Positions 9,566 through 20,400 of a stretch of DNA of 64,000 bases are shown piece after piece (position 1 is the first letter of the stretch; each line of letters starts with the position of its first letter). The notes under the pieces were generated by a model. It was not told where the DNA came from and made no database searches. It saw only the letters and a list, made by a program, of their open reading frames with translations. A program made the position numbers and the translations under genes. The stretch lies in assembly GCA_014607495.2 (NCBI GenBank), contig CP053153.1, positions 12,648,001-12,712,000 on the forward strand, in the 5' to 3' direction. The stretch comes from Carposina sasakii. Lineage: Eukaryota > Arthropoda > Insecta > Lepidoptera > Carposinidae.

Positions 9566-11519
9566 GGAGGTGGAAGGCCCGTCGATACGTCTACCAGAGT
9601 CTGATCTAGGTTCTTCACAGTGAACGGTGGTGATAGGGCTCGGCTCTTCAAATCCGGTCTCCAGTATACCTTTTCCCATCTGGGCACTACCATCAGGTAA
9701 ACTCCGCGGGCTTTGTTCAGGTGCGCCAGTATTTTCGGTATCAGGTGAGGTGGTGGGAACACCCACGCTAGGGAGAAATCCCAAGTTATGTTCAAAGCAT
9801 CGTGCATCGCCGCCTGAGTGTCGGTCACGTCCAGAGTACAGTACTGATCCACTACGTGGGCTCTCTGAGAGGCAAACAGGTCTATGATTGGTCTGCCCCA
9901 TTTGGTAAAAACTATCTCCGTTATTGATGGTAACAGGTGCCATTCGGGTAGGATTTGCATCCGCGACAACTTGTCGGCTTCGCAATTGTAACGCCCCGGA
10001 ATGTAATGTATGGTCATGTGAATGTTGTTTTCGTCCAGGATTTGAAAAATGGTCCAGGTCAGGTTCATTAGCGCTACAGATTTTGTCCCGCCTTCGTTGC
10101 GTAGATATGATACGGCAGTCTTGTTGTCGCACTGAATTTGTAAATGGGTGGATTGTAGGTCCCGACAACGATCTTTTAGAACGTTTTTTATCGCGAGCAT
10201 TTCCTTTTGGTTGCAGTGAAGGTGTTGCTGTTTTTCTGTCCACTGACCTGAGATGCTCTCGTTGTCTAGTTTTGCTCCCCATCCCAAGTCGCTTGCGTCC
10301 GTGGTTAGATAATGCGTTGGCAAGTCTAGATGTATTGGAGATTTCAGTGTGCAGTTTTGCTGCCACCATTTCAGTTCTTGCAATGCACTGTGAGGTAATT
10401 GTATTACTTTTCTCAACTTCAATTTTAAGAGACGATTGGATTCCGCCTGTAGGCAACGAAAATTTAGGCGGCCTCTTGGTATAGCAAAGCTGGCGAAGTT
10501 TAGGGTGCCAACCATACTCTGTATATCTGCGAGGTTGGATCTCGCTTTGTTGGTCAAGATATTTGTTTTGGTTTTGATCTTTGCGATTGACCGATCTGGA
10601 AGAAACTTTGTGTTTCGCCAAGTGTTCCAATTGATGCCCAGAAATTCGATTTCTTTGCATGGGGTAGAGTGGATTTTTGATAGTTTATATGCCAGCCCAG
10701 AAATTCCAATGTCTGTATTGTTAGTTTTATGTGTGTTATGAGGGTATCTCGATTTTGATGAGCGAGCAAAAAATCGTCGAGGTAAATTATGATTCGAACT
10801 CCCGCAGTTCCCTATTGTTCCCGCAGAATTTGTCCCATCCAATTTGTCACCGATGCAAATGTCTTTGGGGCCGTATTTAGGCCAAAAGGCAAGCATGTCA
10901 TCTCGTAAAGTTGACCATCGTACAGAAGTCGAAGGAATCTCCTGTGCACGGGCGCAACGGGTACGTGAAAGTAAGCCTGGTGTATATCTATTTTGGCCAT
11001 GTAATCTAGGGGTTGCAAGAAATTCGGCACCCGTTGTGTATTTATTAGCCTGAACCTTTCCGTGTGCACAAACCAGTTTAGATTTTTTAGGTTGAATATT
11101 GGCCGAGACGTGCCGTCGCTTTTTGGTCTTAGGAATATTGTGGACACGAAACTCGGAGAGAGTTTTACTGGATTCAATATTCCCTGAGTTACCATTTTCC
11201 TTATGACTTGATACATTTCTAAGGATTTTAGAGTTGATTCCTGTGACCTCGGTATATGTAGTGGAGGTTTAATTTGAAATGGAATTCGATAACCTGATAT
11301 TATTTTTAAAATATAAGCCGGTGCTTTCAGGCGTTGCCAATGATTGTAATAATAACGGAGCTGCCCGGCTTGAAAACGTTTGGTATAGTCAATATTTCTT
11401 TGACCTATTTCCGCCCCGATCCCGATGGGATACTGGAGAGCGATTTCTTCGACCTCTGTGGTAGGTTTCGTCGCGGCGACCCCTCGAGCTTCCATATCCA
11501 CGTGCTTGAAATGAGCCAC
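9508..11519 (-). pseudogene. DIRS reverse transcriptase / RNase H / methyltransferase-like ORF (broken)
   Basis: The order on minus is an N-terminal linker, fingers (FLRPKSDGTSRPIFNLKNLN), MAKIDIHQAYFHVPV, CLPFGLNTAPKTFA, the catalytic box IYLDDFLLAHQ and EFLGINW. RNase H follows, with TTDASDLGWGA, an E in NQKEMLAI and a D in IQCDNKTAVSYL. Then comes the DIRS methyltransferase-like segment WGRPIIDLFASQRA ... WVFPPPHLIPK. An in-frame TAG at 10812-10814 interrupts it just before the IYLDD box, and a one-base frameshift lies near 10660. It should copy genomic RNA into cDNA in an active element. This copy would not make a full protein. Confidence 0.9.
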
Positions 11520-12710
11520 GTGTTTGAGTTGGGCCTCGTTGAAATCTGCCTCTGGCTGAAGGTCCCTGGTTGCCTTGAGGGTAACCTTGATGTAATTTGA
11601 GTGAAGGTTTTTGAACCAGGTTGTATTTAGAGGTTAGATCATTCTGCGTTGCAGAGGGTAACTGATCCTTTTGAAAATTCCAGAAAATATTTCTGGTACC
11701 ACCAGCTTTCTCTATAAAAGCACTAAATTTATCGGCATCGAACAGAGTATGAACCGAAGGGGGTATCTTTCGTATGGCGCTTTTATGAAAATGGTCTTTT
11801 ACTTTAGCTATAATAGTTTCTCTCCTTTGTTGCACAATTTCGGCCCTGTGACCGCATACAAGCTGTAGAGACGCATACAAGATGTCTTCACGTACTCACC
11901 TTTCGAAAAGATATTTTGTATTTTATCATTCAGTTCAGGATATGTTATGGAATTTGATTCACGGGCCCAAGATAGCAACGTTCTTATTTCTGTTTGAAGC
12001 GCATCGCGCTGTTTCAATAGGGCATATGTTATGCCAGCAAAAGCTCTTTCCATATTATTAACAGTACGATGGGCATCGTGTCGAGTGACCTCATCATTTA
12101 CACGTAGGTTTGTAAAACCTGGAACGTGTTCATATTGCTGTTGAACGTCCTTGTAGCGCACATTATTCCAGTCTTCATGACCGAATCTTTGTAGTTCCTT
12201 TAACTGAGTCACGTATGCCGGCGGTGCCGGCGGTACATGAGGTTCTTTTGTTTTCGTTGAGACAGAAAGAGAAAATTCCGCCTGATCGCCGTATGCAGGC
12301 GCAGGATCACTAAAATCGGCCTGACCACTGTTAGTGGGTGCAGGTTCAGTAAAATGCTCCGTGTCAACATCGGAGTATAAGTCACCGCTTACATTTGCTT
12401 CAATTTCGGTATTATCACGGTACGTAGGGTAGTAGTTGGCTTGTTCACTTGATTGGTTTTGAAGAATCTCTTTGATGAAGGATATTTCCCTATCTAGTTT
12501 ATCAAGTTTGCGGCTTTTCTGCTTCCTGCGCCGTTTTGATTTACGTAACCGTCGTTTGTGAGTATCACTGGATGAAGAAGTACTGGAAGCAGACGATGAA
12601 CTATCATCTGAGGAACTATTAGAATTTCTCCTCTTCTTAGCACTTTCATGATCTCCTTTGTCCACACGGATATCACTACACTTGCTAGTAGATGGAATCG
12701 GATTATCCAT
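11389..12710 (-). pseudogene. DIRS gag-like ORF (frameshifted)
   Basis: From the ATG at 12708-12710 (MDNPIPSTSKC) the product starts with a Ser-rich and then Lys/Arg-rich stretch. A middle domain follows (PPAYVTQLKELQRFGHEDWN, ERAFAGITYALLKQRDALQT). Homology continues in another frame at 11389-11880, ending in an Arg/Gly-rich tail (RGRFQRGPTQTRGSFQARG) suited to nucleic-acid binding. The frame change falls near 11880-11905, close to a GTGAGTACGTG run. A one-base indel is the simplest cause. A programmed shift or small intron is less likely but not excluded. Confidence 0.75.
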
Positions 12711-13125
12711 TTTAAAATTATCGAACGGTAACACCGTTTATTCTAAAGCTAAATAGAAAAGCTATTAATTTTCAGCAACAAATGTAGGGTATAATATTAC
12801 TATTATACTAACAGATCAACAGTATTATGATTCAAAAGTATCAGATAAAATAATTTTAATGTGGGTAAGAAGATATTTAAATTCACCACATAAAACAAAA
12901 AGGAATTTATAGAGTACAGCCACTGATAGATATTAGAAATTAAAAATGGTGGTGAAAATAGTATTATGAACCTCAGTAAAAAGAAAACACCTTAATTTTG
13001 CAGAAAGGATTAGGCAATTTTACTCACGGTTTTACCTTAATATCTTCTTGGCACAACACTTCAATTGGAAAGTCGGTTGAGCATCAGGGCTCAAGCACAA
13101 CCTTCCTCGCCGGGAAACAAGACGC

Positions 13126-13293
13126 CAATGAAGCCCTACACAACGAAATAAACTAGTGCCTCATGGTGGCAGGAAACAGGAGAGGGGATAGTGGGCAAGC
13201 GAGACGGAGCTAGTAGATAGAAAGGGAAGGCAACACTTCGCGCAAGCGGAAATGAACGAACGCTTCTCTCATGTTTTATTGGGTTTCGAATAA
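13126..13293. repeat. DIRS inverted terminal repeat, 5' (right) copy
   Basis: Inverted match of 7935-8102. The outer edge, 13294-13311, is the part copied into the internal complementary region. Confidence 0.93.
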
Positions 13294-13550
13294 CGGTACA
13301 GTGAGTTTAATGTCTTGATTTCTACCTGATCTGATACTTTGATATGGTAATAAAAAAATTGTTATAATCGAATTCCCTGATTTTGCTGATTAAAAGATAG
13401 TTAATTAAATTGATTTATACGTACATTGTTAAAGCAAATTTAAAAAAAAAAGATCGATTTTTTGGAAATCGATCCCTTTTCGATTTTTTTGTAGATCGAT
13501 TCATCTTCGATTTAAAAATCTATCTTTTTCGGAAAGAATCGACATCCCTA

Positions 13551-14401
13551 AGCTGGCTCTGACAGTGACAGCTGTAAAAGTTTTTAAAAATTGTATTCCG
13601 AAAAAATGGCAAAGGAAATGATGACCATGCAGCCTGGTCTTCCCTTTTTCCAAAGTTTTACAAATATTACAAATTACAAACTCAACCAAGCAACGATATA
13701 TAAATACATTCATAATTATAGATATTCATCATTTATCAATGTTTGCTCCTACTGGGATTCAAACCCCTGGGTTTGTCGTTGGGTCCGGACCATGGAAAAG
13801 AAATAAAAGAGGAGTAGCGGCTAAGTACCTATATATCATACAAAAATAGTGTGCCGCGGAGCGGAGGTGAAGTATGGGACGAGGGGAGCATTGAACATTG
13901 TAGCCCTGCCCATTTACATAAAAACCACCTTGTAGTGACTAGTCAAACTACTTGCTCATTATCAATATGGTTCAAGATTGTTTTACTAGTGCAATTACTC
14001 ATCGCTAGATGGCAATATTATACTACGTTTTAGTAAAAAAGTACCCTGATAAGTTAAAAAAGCTAGTGTCTTTGTAATTTTAATACGGTTACATTTCGGA
14101 GCACAAGTGTGTGGATACAGCTACTGCGTTACACTGGCGCAGAAGCTCCGCCCCTACCATGACGTCATGGCCTCACGATTGCCACACGACTCACTTCATA
14201 GTCCCACCTCCTTTTTTATACCTTCTTCATGGTCTTGACCTAAGGATCATCCTCTAATTACTTAATTTTAAATTTTAGGAATGTTCATTAAAAATTTATG
14301 CGAAAAAGTACGAACGTTCCGTTCCGATCCCTTAAAGCACGAACTTTTTTATGCTTCGAACCGCTTTTACGCTATCGTTACGCAAGCAAAATTTACAATA
14401 G
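13551..14401. other. Intergenic DNA with a SINE-C scrap
   Basis: About 13735-13775 reads ATCAATGTTTGCTCC-TACTGGGATTCAAACCCC, an antisense tRNA-like B-box region matching SINE C (23692-23945). No gene is visible. 14100-14230 has the denser CpG of a possible repeat or promoter but gives no clear call. Confidence 0.45.
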
Positions 14402-15380
14402 GTAGGGGAAGATCGGGTAATGGGAGTCAGTGGGTAATAGTGGTCACCCACATATCTCCAAAAGTAACACTAATAGAAATGCGTTAAGGATCCTCCCTGC
14501 CCGCTCTGTTCCCCTCGCTGTCGCTGCGAGCGTGCCGCGTGGGTATGGCGACAGCATAGAGAATGAGAGGTGTGTTTTGTTTTTGCGGCTCGCCGATGTA
14601 AATTTTTACGGATGCAAAATATACAGTAACTTTTATAGTTATTGGTCTACTTGTATGTTACTATTTTACGCCCTTACTTGTACATTTGGTGTAATGATTT
14701 CCTACTTAAATCCGGAGTTTTTCTAATGTATATTTTGTGTTTATTATTTTTTCTTCATAAAATACTTGTGGGTAATGAGAATCGGGTGATCCCCATTGCC
14801 CGCTAGTGACCGCCACCCAAAGAAAAAGATAGGGGAAAGGAAAAATATACGGGGTGATTTTTGGTCGTCAACGTTCCCCAAATTTACGGAATCTCCTCAT
14901 CATCATGACCATTTTTCTCCATGGAAGCATACCTGGGAAGTGTCTGGTTTCCCAAATATTAGGGTCCAAAGTTGAGTAAATAGACTGCGTTTTCTGCATA
15001 AATGCACATTGACGCGTGTAGCAAGATTACGCGCGTGCCGAAGTAGGGGACCGAAAGAGTAAAGAGCAAGATTCTCCAGGAATCAAACGATACCCCTGTA
15101 TCAGACGTGACGCGATTTGTGTTAGATTTTTGTATGATCCTCATTGCCCACAAGGTGACCTCAATTACCCGTAACTTAGTGCAATGGGAGTCAAATCTGT
15201 TTTTTTTTTAATACTTTTATATTTCTCAAAGATGATTATCAAAGTGATGATTACTGATCTTAAATTATAGCTAATGAAGTAAATTTTGTTATGAGGCGGT
15301 TGCAATAATTTTTTTGTTAATTTTAGCTTTTGTATTCTAATTCTTGCTTAAGTGACCCCCATTACCCAATCTTCCCCTAC
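14402..15380. mobile_element. 979-bp DNA element with GTAGGGGAAGAT termini
   Basis: The terminal inverted repeats are GTAGGGGAAGATCGGGTAAT at 14402 and its complement, with one change, ending at 15380. Inner copies of ATTACCC or GGGTAAT recur through the element. No transposase frame is present, so it is non-autonomous. A second repeat (M4) is nested at about 14851-14997. Confidence 0.8.
14851..14997. mobile_element. Repeat M4, copy 1
   Basis: It runs from ATACGGGGTGATTTTTGGTC to GACTGCGTTTTCTGC. The inverted copy at 31170-31320 shares GGTATGCTTCCATGGAGAAA and ATGATGAGGAGATTCCG. A scrap is at 29130-29165. The CACCCTGTAT end suggests a MITE terminus. Confidence 0.7.
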
Positions 15381-15454
15381 TTCTTTGACAAAGTGACGAT
15401 TATTACAAATACTAACCGTCTAACAGTTCGCACTTGCCCTGCTTGTAATGTAAT

Positions 15455-15655
15455 AAGAGATGTCAGTCGCTTGCGCACGAGTCTGGGAAATATAGAACAG
15501 CTCACGAAGTATCAGTAGGTACCTATAGCAGAAGCTTGCAAGAGGTATTAGTCGCGTGCGCAGGAATCTAATAATTTTAGTACTGAATGGCTCACGAAGT
15601 ACTAGGATAGCAGAAGGTTCGAAGAGGTGTTAGTAATCGCGTGCGCAGCTGTTGA
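15455..15655 (+). repeat. Degenerate tandem repeat, ~80-bp unit
   Basis: Two and a half units share GTCGC-TGCGCA, then GCTCACGAAGTA, then ATAGCAGAAG-TTC/GCAAGAGGT. The unit starts are near 15460, 15546 and 15625. It is not transcribed coding sequence as far as I can tell. Confidence 0.7.
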
Positions 15656-16498
15656 GAGGAAGCAGGAATGAATATGTTCAAGGGGCGTGGCTATGAGTAT
15701 AACTGATAGTGGTCTCACTCACGGGTCGCATATCTCTCTCCCACAGTAGAATTAATTATTGATCTTCGCGCACTTTTTAATGTCAATGTCAGATTAATAT
15801 CGCCTACCCACAAAATTTCATAATTTATTTGCAAATAATTTTGTGACGACCGCGAAGGTTTACCTACCCGCAGTGTAAAAACATGTAGGTCGTAGTAATT
15901 CGTGCATAAGTGTACCTATAGAGAGAGAAGTGTGTTGTAGAAGTTTTATCTGCGTCGCACATTAGGCACGTACGTACCAAGACACAAGTGGCTAGCTGTA
16001 TATTTTAGCAGGGTTGTAAAATGTCAAGGCAAGGCCAACTTATGATTAAATAAAACATACAAAAATATTCGATTTTAAAATATATTTATAACATTTATCT
16101 ATCAGTTCGGTTGAGTATCAAAATAAAGTTAATTATATTTAGTAAGCTTTATAATAATTATTTACACCACATAACAACTTAAATACACCATATTCTAGCA
16201 TTTCATTACAATAAGTACCTACATACTAACCTCCGTTACGAACCATTACAACTTGAAATTTTATAGCATGGAATTAATGCAACAATCCAAGATCTTCTTT
16301 ATTGTTTACAAACTATCAAAAATATACACTCTTGGTACATATATCAGGTAGGTACTGCTAGAACAATAACTTATTACAAACTAAATAGTTAAAAACCCAA
16401 TCAATGTAGCCATTAGCTTCGCTTTTAAGTTTTTACGTTGCTTGTTACAGTCAGTTATTTGAATAAAAAGAACCAATATCTTTATATTTTAACCCTTA
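15656..16498. other. AT-rich intergenic DNA or RhoU 3' UTR
   Basis: No gene is seen. A minus-strand AATAAA at 16298-16303 is one candidate 3' end for RhoU, about 1.1 kb past its stop; this is uncertain. A short inverted repeat, GTTACAAGTA/TACTTGTAAC, lies just outside this block at 16648-16687. Confidence 0.35.
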
Positions 16499-16612
16499 GG
16501 GTGCTTTTCCACTAGAGATGTGCTACATAGCTATGCCGCGAGGATATATGACCGTTCCAACTGATGCCATGCTATGTAGCAGAGCGAGTGAGATGTGCTC
16601 TGAGTACCTCTT
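16499..16612. mobile_element. Short MITE-like inverted repeat
   Basis: GGTGCTTTTCCACTAGAGATGTGCTACATAG on the left is partly mirrored by CTATGTAGCAGAGCGAGTGAG on the right. The GTGCTTTTCCAC start resembles a lepidopteran MITE family. The boundaries are approximate. Confidence 0.45.
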
Positions 16613-17014
16613 AGAGTCACAAGTCATTAGGTATTCTGTGACTTTGTGTTACAAGTAATGTTACAACAATGGTTAACTACTTGTAACAAACCTTGATCTA
16701 ACACTAGCAATACCCAACAGATATTTTCATATATGTGCCACTGCAAAATATAATGTTAAACCTCTATCTGGTTCAAGGGTACAAACTTAAAACCTAATTA
16801 ATTCAATAAGTAACAATTTTCGTGACATCATTAAGCGAATACGTCTCATTAAGGCACTCAATTCAAAATCGAAAATTTTGGAAGACAATCAATATTTTTG
16901 CAAAATTAAGTGTAAAAATCCAAATTAATTAATTACATACATACAATTAAGTAATCATGTGACTGTGACATCCCTTTTCTCACTTTAGTTACTTTTACTT
17001 ATACAAAATCTCTT

Positions 17015-17050
17015 GCTGGCGTACTAATACCTTGCTATTAGTACGCCAGC
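17015..17050. repeat. Perfect 15-bp hairpin
   Basis: GCTGGCGTACTAATA (17015-17029) and its exact complement (17036-17050) surround a 6-nt loop. It lies about 0.4 kb downstream of the RhoU stop, so possibly in its 3' UTR. Confidence 0.9.
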
Positions 17051-17306
17051 TAATCTATCTAATATTTTAAGTAACGTCCGACATTAGGAGAGTAATTAAT
17101 TTAATATCTTTATATTTTTAGGTGTAGAAAAAGTCCTCGTAAATAAAGTGTCTAGCTAAAATCTGTGACCTAGCATCTGTTTAGGACTATCAAATTATAT
17201 TTTCACTTATTTAAAATTCACCATAAGACTTCGATCTTTGGTTAAGTTGGCATAATGTCATGTAACTTAACAGTAACTTTATGGAATCATTATAGTAACT
17301 AAATAG

Positions 17307-17406
17307 TTAACATCGTGTAACATTATTAACTTCTTGTAACATAGAAATTAACCTGATATAACATTGTTAACTTGATGTAACATTGTTAACTTAATGTAAT
17401 GTAACC
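17307..17406 (-). repeat. Minisatellite, about five 19-20 bp units
   Basis: The plus-strand unit is close to TTAACTTGATGTAACATTG, repeated about five times with drift. It begins 40 nt past the RhoU stop, so it would be the start of that mRNA's 3' UTR. Confidence 0.8.
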
Positions 17407-17445
17407 TTGCAATTTTCCACTTTCCTTTATTCACTAATTGTCAAT

Positions 17446-20400
17446 TTAAATTAAACAAAAAAGTTTCTTCCAAAAAGATTTCTTGTTCTGTATAACAGGC
17501 AGACCAGCTAAAATGGCGGCATCGAAAGCGTCCTTTAGTTGTTTTCTGGTTTTGGCCGATGTCTCTATGTAGGTGGCGTTGATCTTTGCTGCCAGGGTTC
17601 TCGCATCAGCCTCCGTTACCACGTGTTCTCCTCGCGCCTGGAATATTAAAGGTTCGGTTAAAAGACTATATCATTTTGGTAAACTGTGCTATATTTTGGC
17701 ATTCTAAGACTATTGTAGGTAGGTATAAATTAAATCCAAGGTTTTGTGCATTTGTTACTCGTTTGCTGGAAGTAATCTCTTAATAAACTCAAAATTGTAC
17801 TTATATTTTTCTGTGAGTTAAAACTGATATACTCCTCCGCGTGGACTGCAGAAAAGACGAATTATCTGTTGCAGACTTATGGAACGTGTACGTTGATGAT
17901 CTATTGTGTGTACAATCTATCTGACTCTCGGAACATAGTACGGATATAATTAAAATTGTAACGGATCGATGTTTGTGCACGCTAATCTCAGAAACAGCTG
18001 GACTGGTTTCGATGCAGTTTTCAGGAATATATCGTGACAGATCGTACTTAACATGTAGGCTACTTTTTATCCTGGGAAAATTTTTATACCTTATAATTTC
18101 GACATTTTGTTATTTCTACAGTCCACGCGGACGGAGTCGCGGGTGTCCACTAGTAAAGAATAAAAGTAAAATAATAGGGTGACGCATGTCTGCGTGTACA
18201 TTTATGATTGTTATAATATAGTAGTGATAGCTGATGACATCAACAAGTACTAAAGATAGGTATTTTTAGGTATCCTAGAGCGACAAGTACCTAACTCTAC
18301 TCCAATATCGGCTCTATATTGGCTGATACTAATCTGCGTGATGTCGAATTATCTCAAATTCAAGGTGTCTTGTGAAGATAAAGCCCCGGACGTATAGAGG
18401 ACGTTGCGGATTGATGGAAGTAGGCACAACCGATACTAAACAGGTGTCAACCGTAGGTACCTTTGGTTTATTAGGTGCAGGGCAAGGTACGTTACGTACG
18501 TGGTAGGTATGATCAATTATCATCGCAAGTGACAAACCTTATAAGCTAACTAAATAGCTACCAAAATAGTCACAGTCATGCGTCACGTTTCGTTGCCAAG
18601 TTGTTTTCAAAAATGGGATACCTAACTACCCGCCACATTTAAATCACAGATCTACATTGGCAAGCGTTCGAGAAACTGGCGGTTAATACCTAACTGACTG
18701 GAAAAACCGATGAGAACTTATGTCCCAGCCTACCCCCATAGGACAAAGGCGTGAGGTTATGTATCTACGATTACTTACTCGCAAGTTCTGCAGCACTCTC
18801 GGATCGACAGCAAGATCACTCTGGGTGCCAATCAGCAGTAAGGGAGCGTTCACACCGGCGACGGCGCGCGTCCATCTCTCGGCGACGGACCGGAACGTTT
18901 CCGGCCGCACCACGGAGAAGCACAGCATTAGCACGTCCGTACCAGGGTAGCAGAGCTCGCGAAGCTCTGACATTGAGTCCTGGAATAGAATGGCATGGTC
19001 ATGTTACTACTAGATGTCAATGGTATTGCACATAAAAGATGACATGAAACGGGGAAACTTTAAGAGGAGTTGCGATATTCAATGTAGCCTATGTATACCT
19101 AGCTCGTTGCGCAGTATGGGCCATTCACTGGCAGCATTTTTTTCTGTAGAGTCAGTATGACATCCGCGCTACAATGATTTATATGCAAAAAAACGTAGTT
19201 AGGCACCATCTCTGTCTTTTTTGTAAATAAAACAAGTCCATTGTAAAGATCCAGTGCTTACTTTTATGCCCATTTTAGTCATAAAAGTCTTTTTTTATTT
19301 AATTTGCATCTAAAACTTTTTTATAAAGAATTTCAAACTTTTATGGCCGAACCATGGAGCAATCAAGCATAGTCCATTAAAAGCATATCGGAACATCTAC
19401 TCCGGACCGCGAAAGAGAACTCTACGGTGAAAGTCATTGATAGATAAACCTGCGCGTGCGACCATAATCGACAGTAAGTGGTACCTACTGGTCGATTGTG
19501 CAATTCCGATAACTTGTCTATCGAAGCCTTAAATAGAGGACCATGTTATTAGAATTCAATTACATGATGTGCCCACAATTGTATAGGTAACTTTACAAAT
19601 AAAGGTTGGAACCTATCTATTTTATTATTTAGTTATTCACAGCATCGACGTGTGTTATGAATAATTTACAAAGAGAACAAGTAGAAAGAGAAACTAAACT
19701 ATGAGGCAACACTTAGCGTAAGAGAAAACTTTATTGTTATAATATTACGGGCCGGGGAAATTAACGTAATAAAATATCAATGTCTAGTCTACCAATCTCC
19801 CTACTGTATAGGCGACCTTAGCCTTTCCGTTATATAGGGCACACCTCTAAGGTTATGGACGACAGGTTCACTTATCTATGTTTTATCAATTTTTGCCTTA
19901 TTTAAATCATTAACCCCCCTATGGCTGTGGGATCTCTTTTATGATTTTGCAGTTCTGGCTGTCCCATTATCACTATGTACCCCACTATCTTTCAGATTCA
20001 TCAATTCCTACTATTCATATCCTTAGGAGAATAGATAAGTCACAACATCACCGGAGCCTTGGGGGTCCTTACTGGTGAAGCTAAAGAGCCATTACTAGAG
20101 ATTTAGAGGTACACCAGTTGAATGAATCAAAGACATGCCAGTAACCTGGCGTGCTCTGGGGGAGGCCTACGATCAGCAGTGGACTGCAATCGGCTGATAT
20201 ATGTGTAAAGTAGTAACTTATTCGTACCGTATCGTGAAACTGTGTCATATGATTATAAGTACAGCATTAGTGATTAGTAGTTCGCATAATGGAGACAGTA
20301 ATTGTCTCTTTGACACAGATTTAGGGAGCCATTAAAAAGCACTTCAGGCGTAAAACGACATTTGGATAAAGCAATTATTCTAATAATGGAAATCATATTG

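Larger units (their letters stand above)
7886..13311 (-). mobile_element. DIRS-type tyrosine-recombinase retrotransposon, near full length
   Basis: The element is 5.4 kb and reads on minus: gag-like ORF, then RT/RNase H/methyltransferase-like ORF, then tyrosine recombinase. Both edges carry AAT on the plus strand (7886-7888 and 13309-13311), with no longer target duplication, as expected for recombinase-mediated insertion. Inverted terminal repeats are 7935-8102 and 13126-13293. An internal complementary region at 8139-8246 is complementary to the two outer edges joined together. This layout is diagnostic of the DIRS group and differs from the split direct repeats of PAT/Ngaro elements. The reading frames are broken in several places (see the pseudogene entries), so this copy looks inactive. 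Confidence 0.93.
7432..13550. mobile_element. hAT-like element split by a DIRS insertion
   Basis: The ends are TAGGGATG (7432-7439) and CATCCCTA (13543-13550). On both sides they continue into CGAT-rich subterminal sequence with several ATCGAT words. Without the nested DIRS (7886-13311) about 693 bp remain, with no transposase reading frame, so it is a non-autonomous element. The 8-bp flanks CTGTGGCT and AGCTGGCT agree at five positions, consistent with a decayed 8-bp target duplication. TAGGGATG termini with ATCGAT subtermini fit hAT; this is an inference from termini only. Confidence 0.7.

Noticed and set aside
9924..10484. 186-codon open frame on plus
   Set aside because: It is the antisense shadow of the DIRS RNase H region, whose minus-strand frame has clear catalytic motifs.
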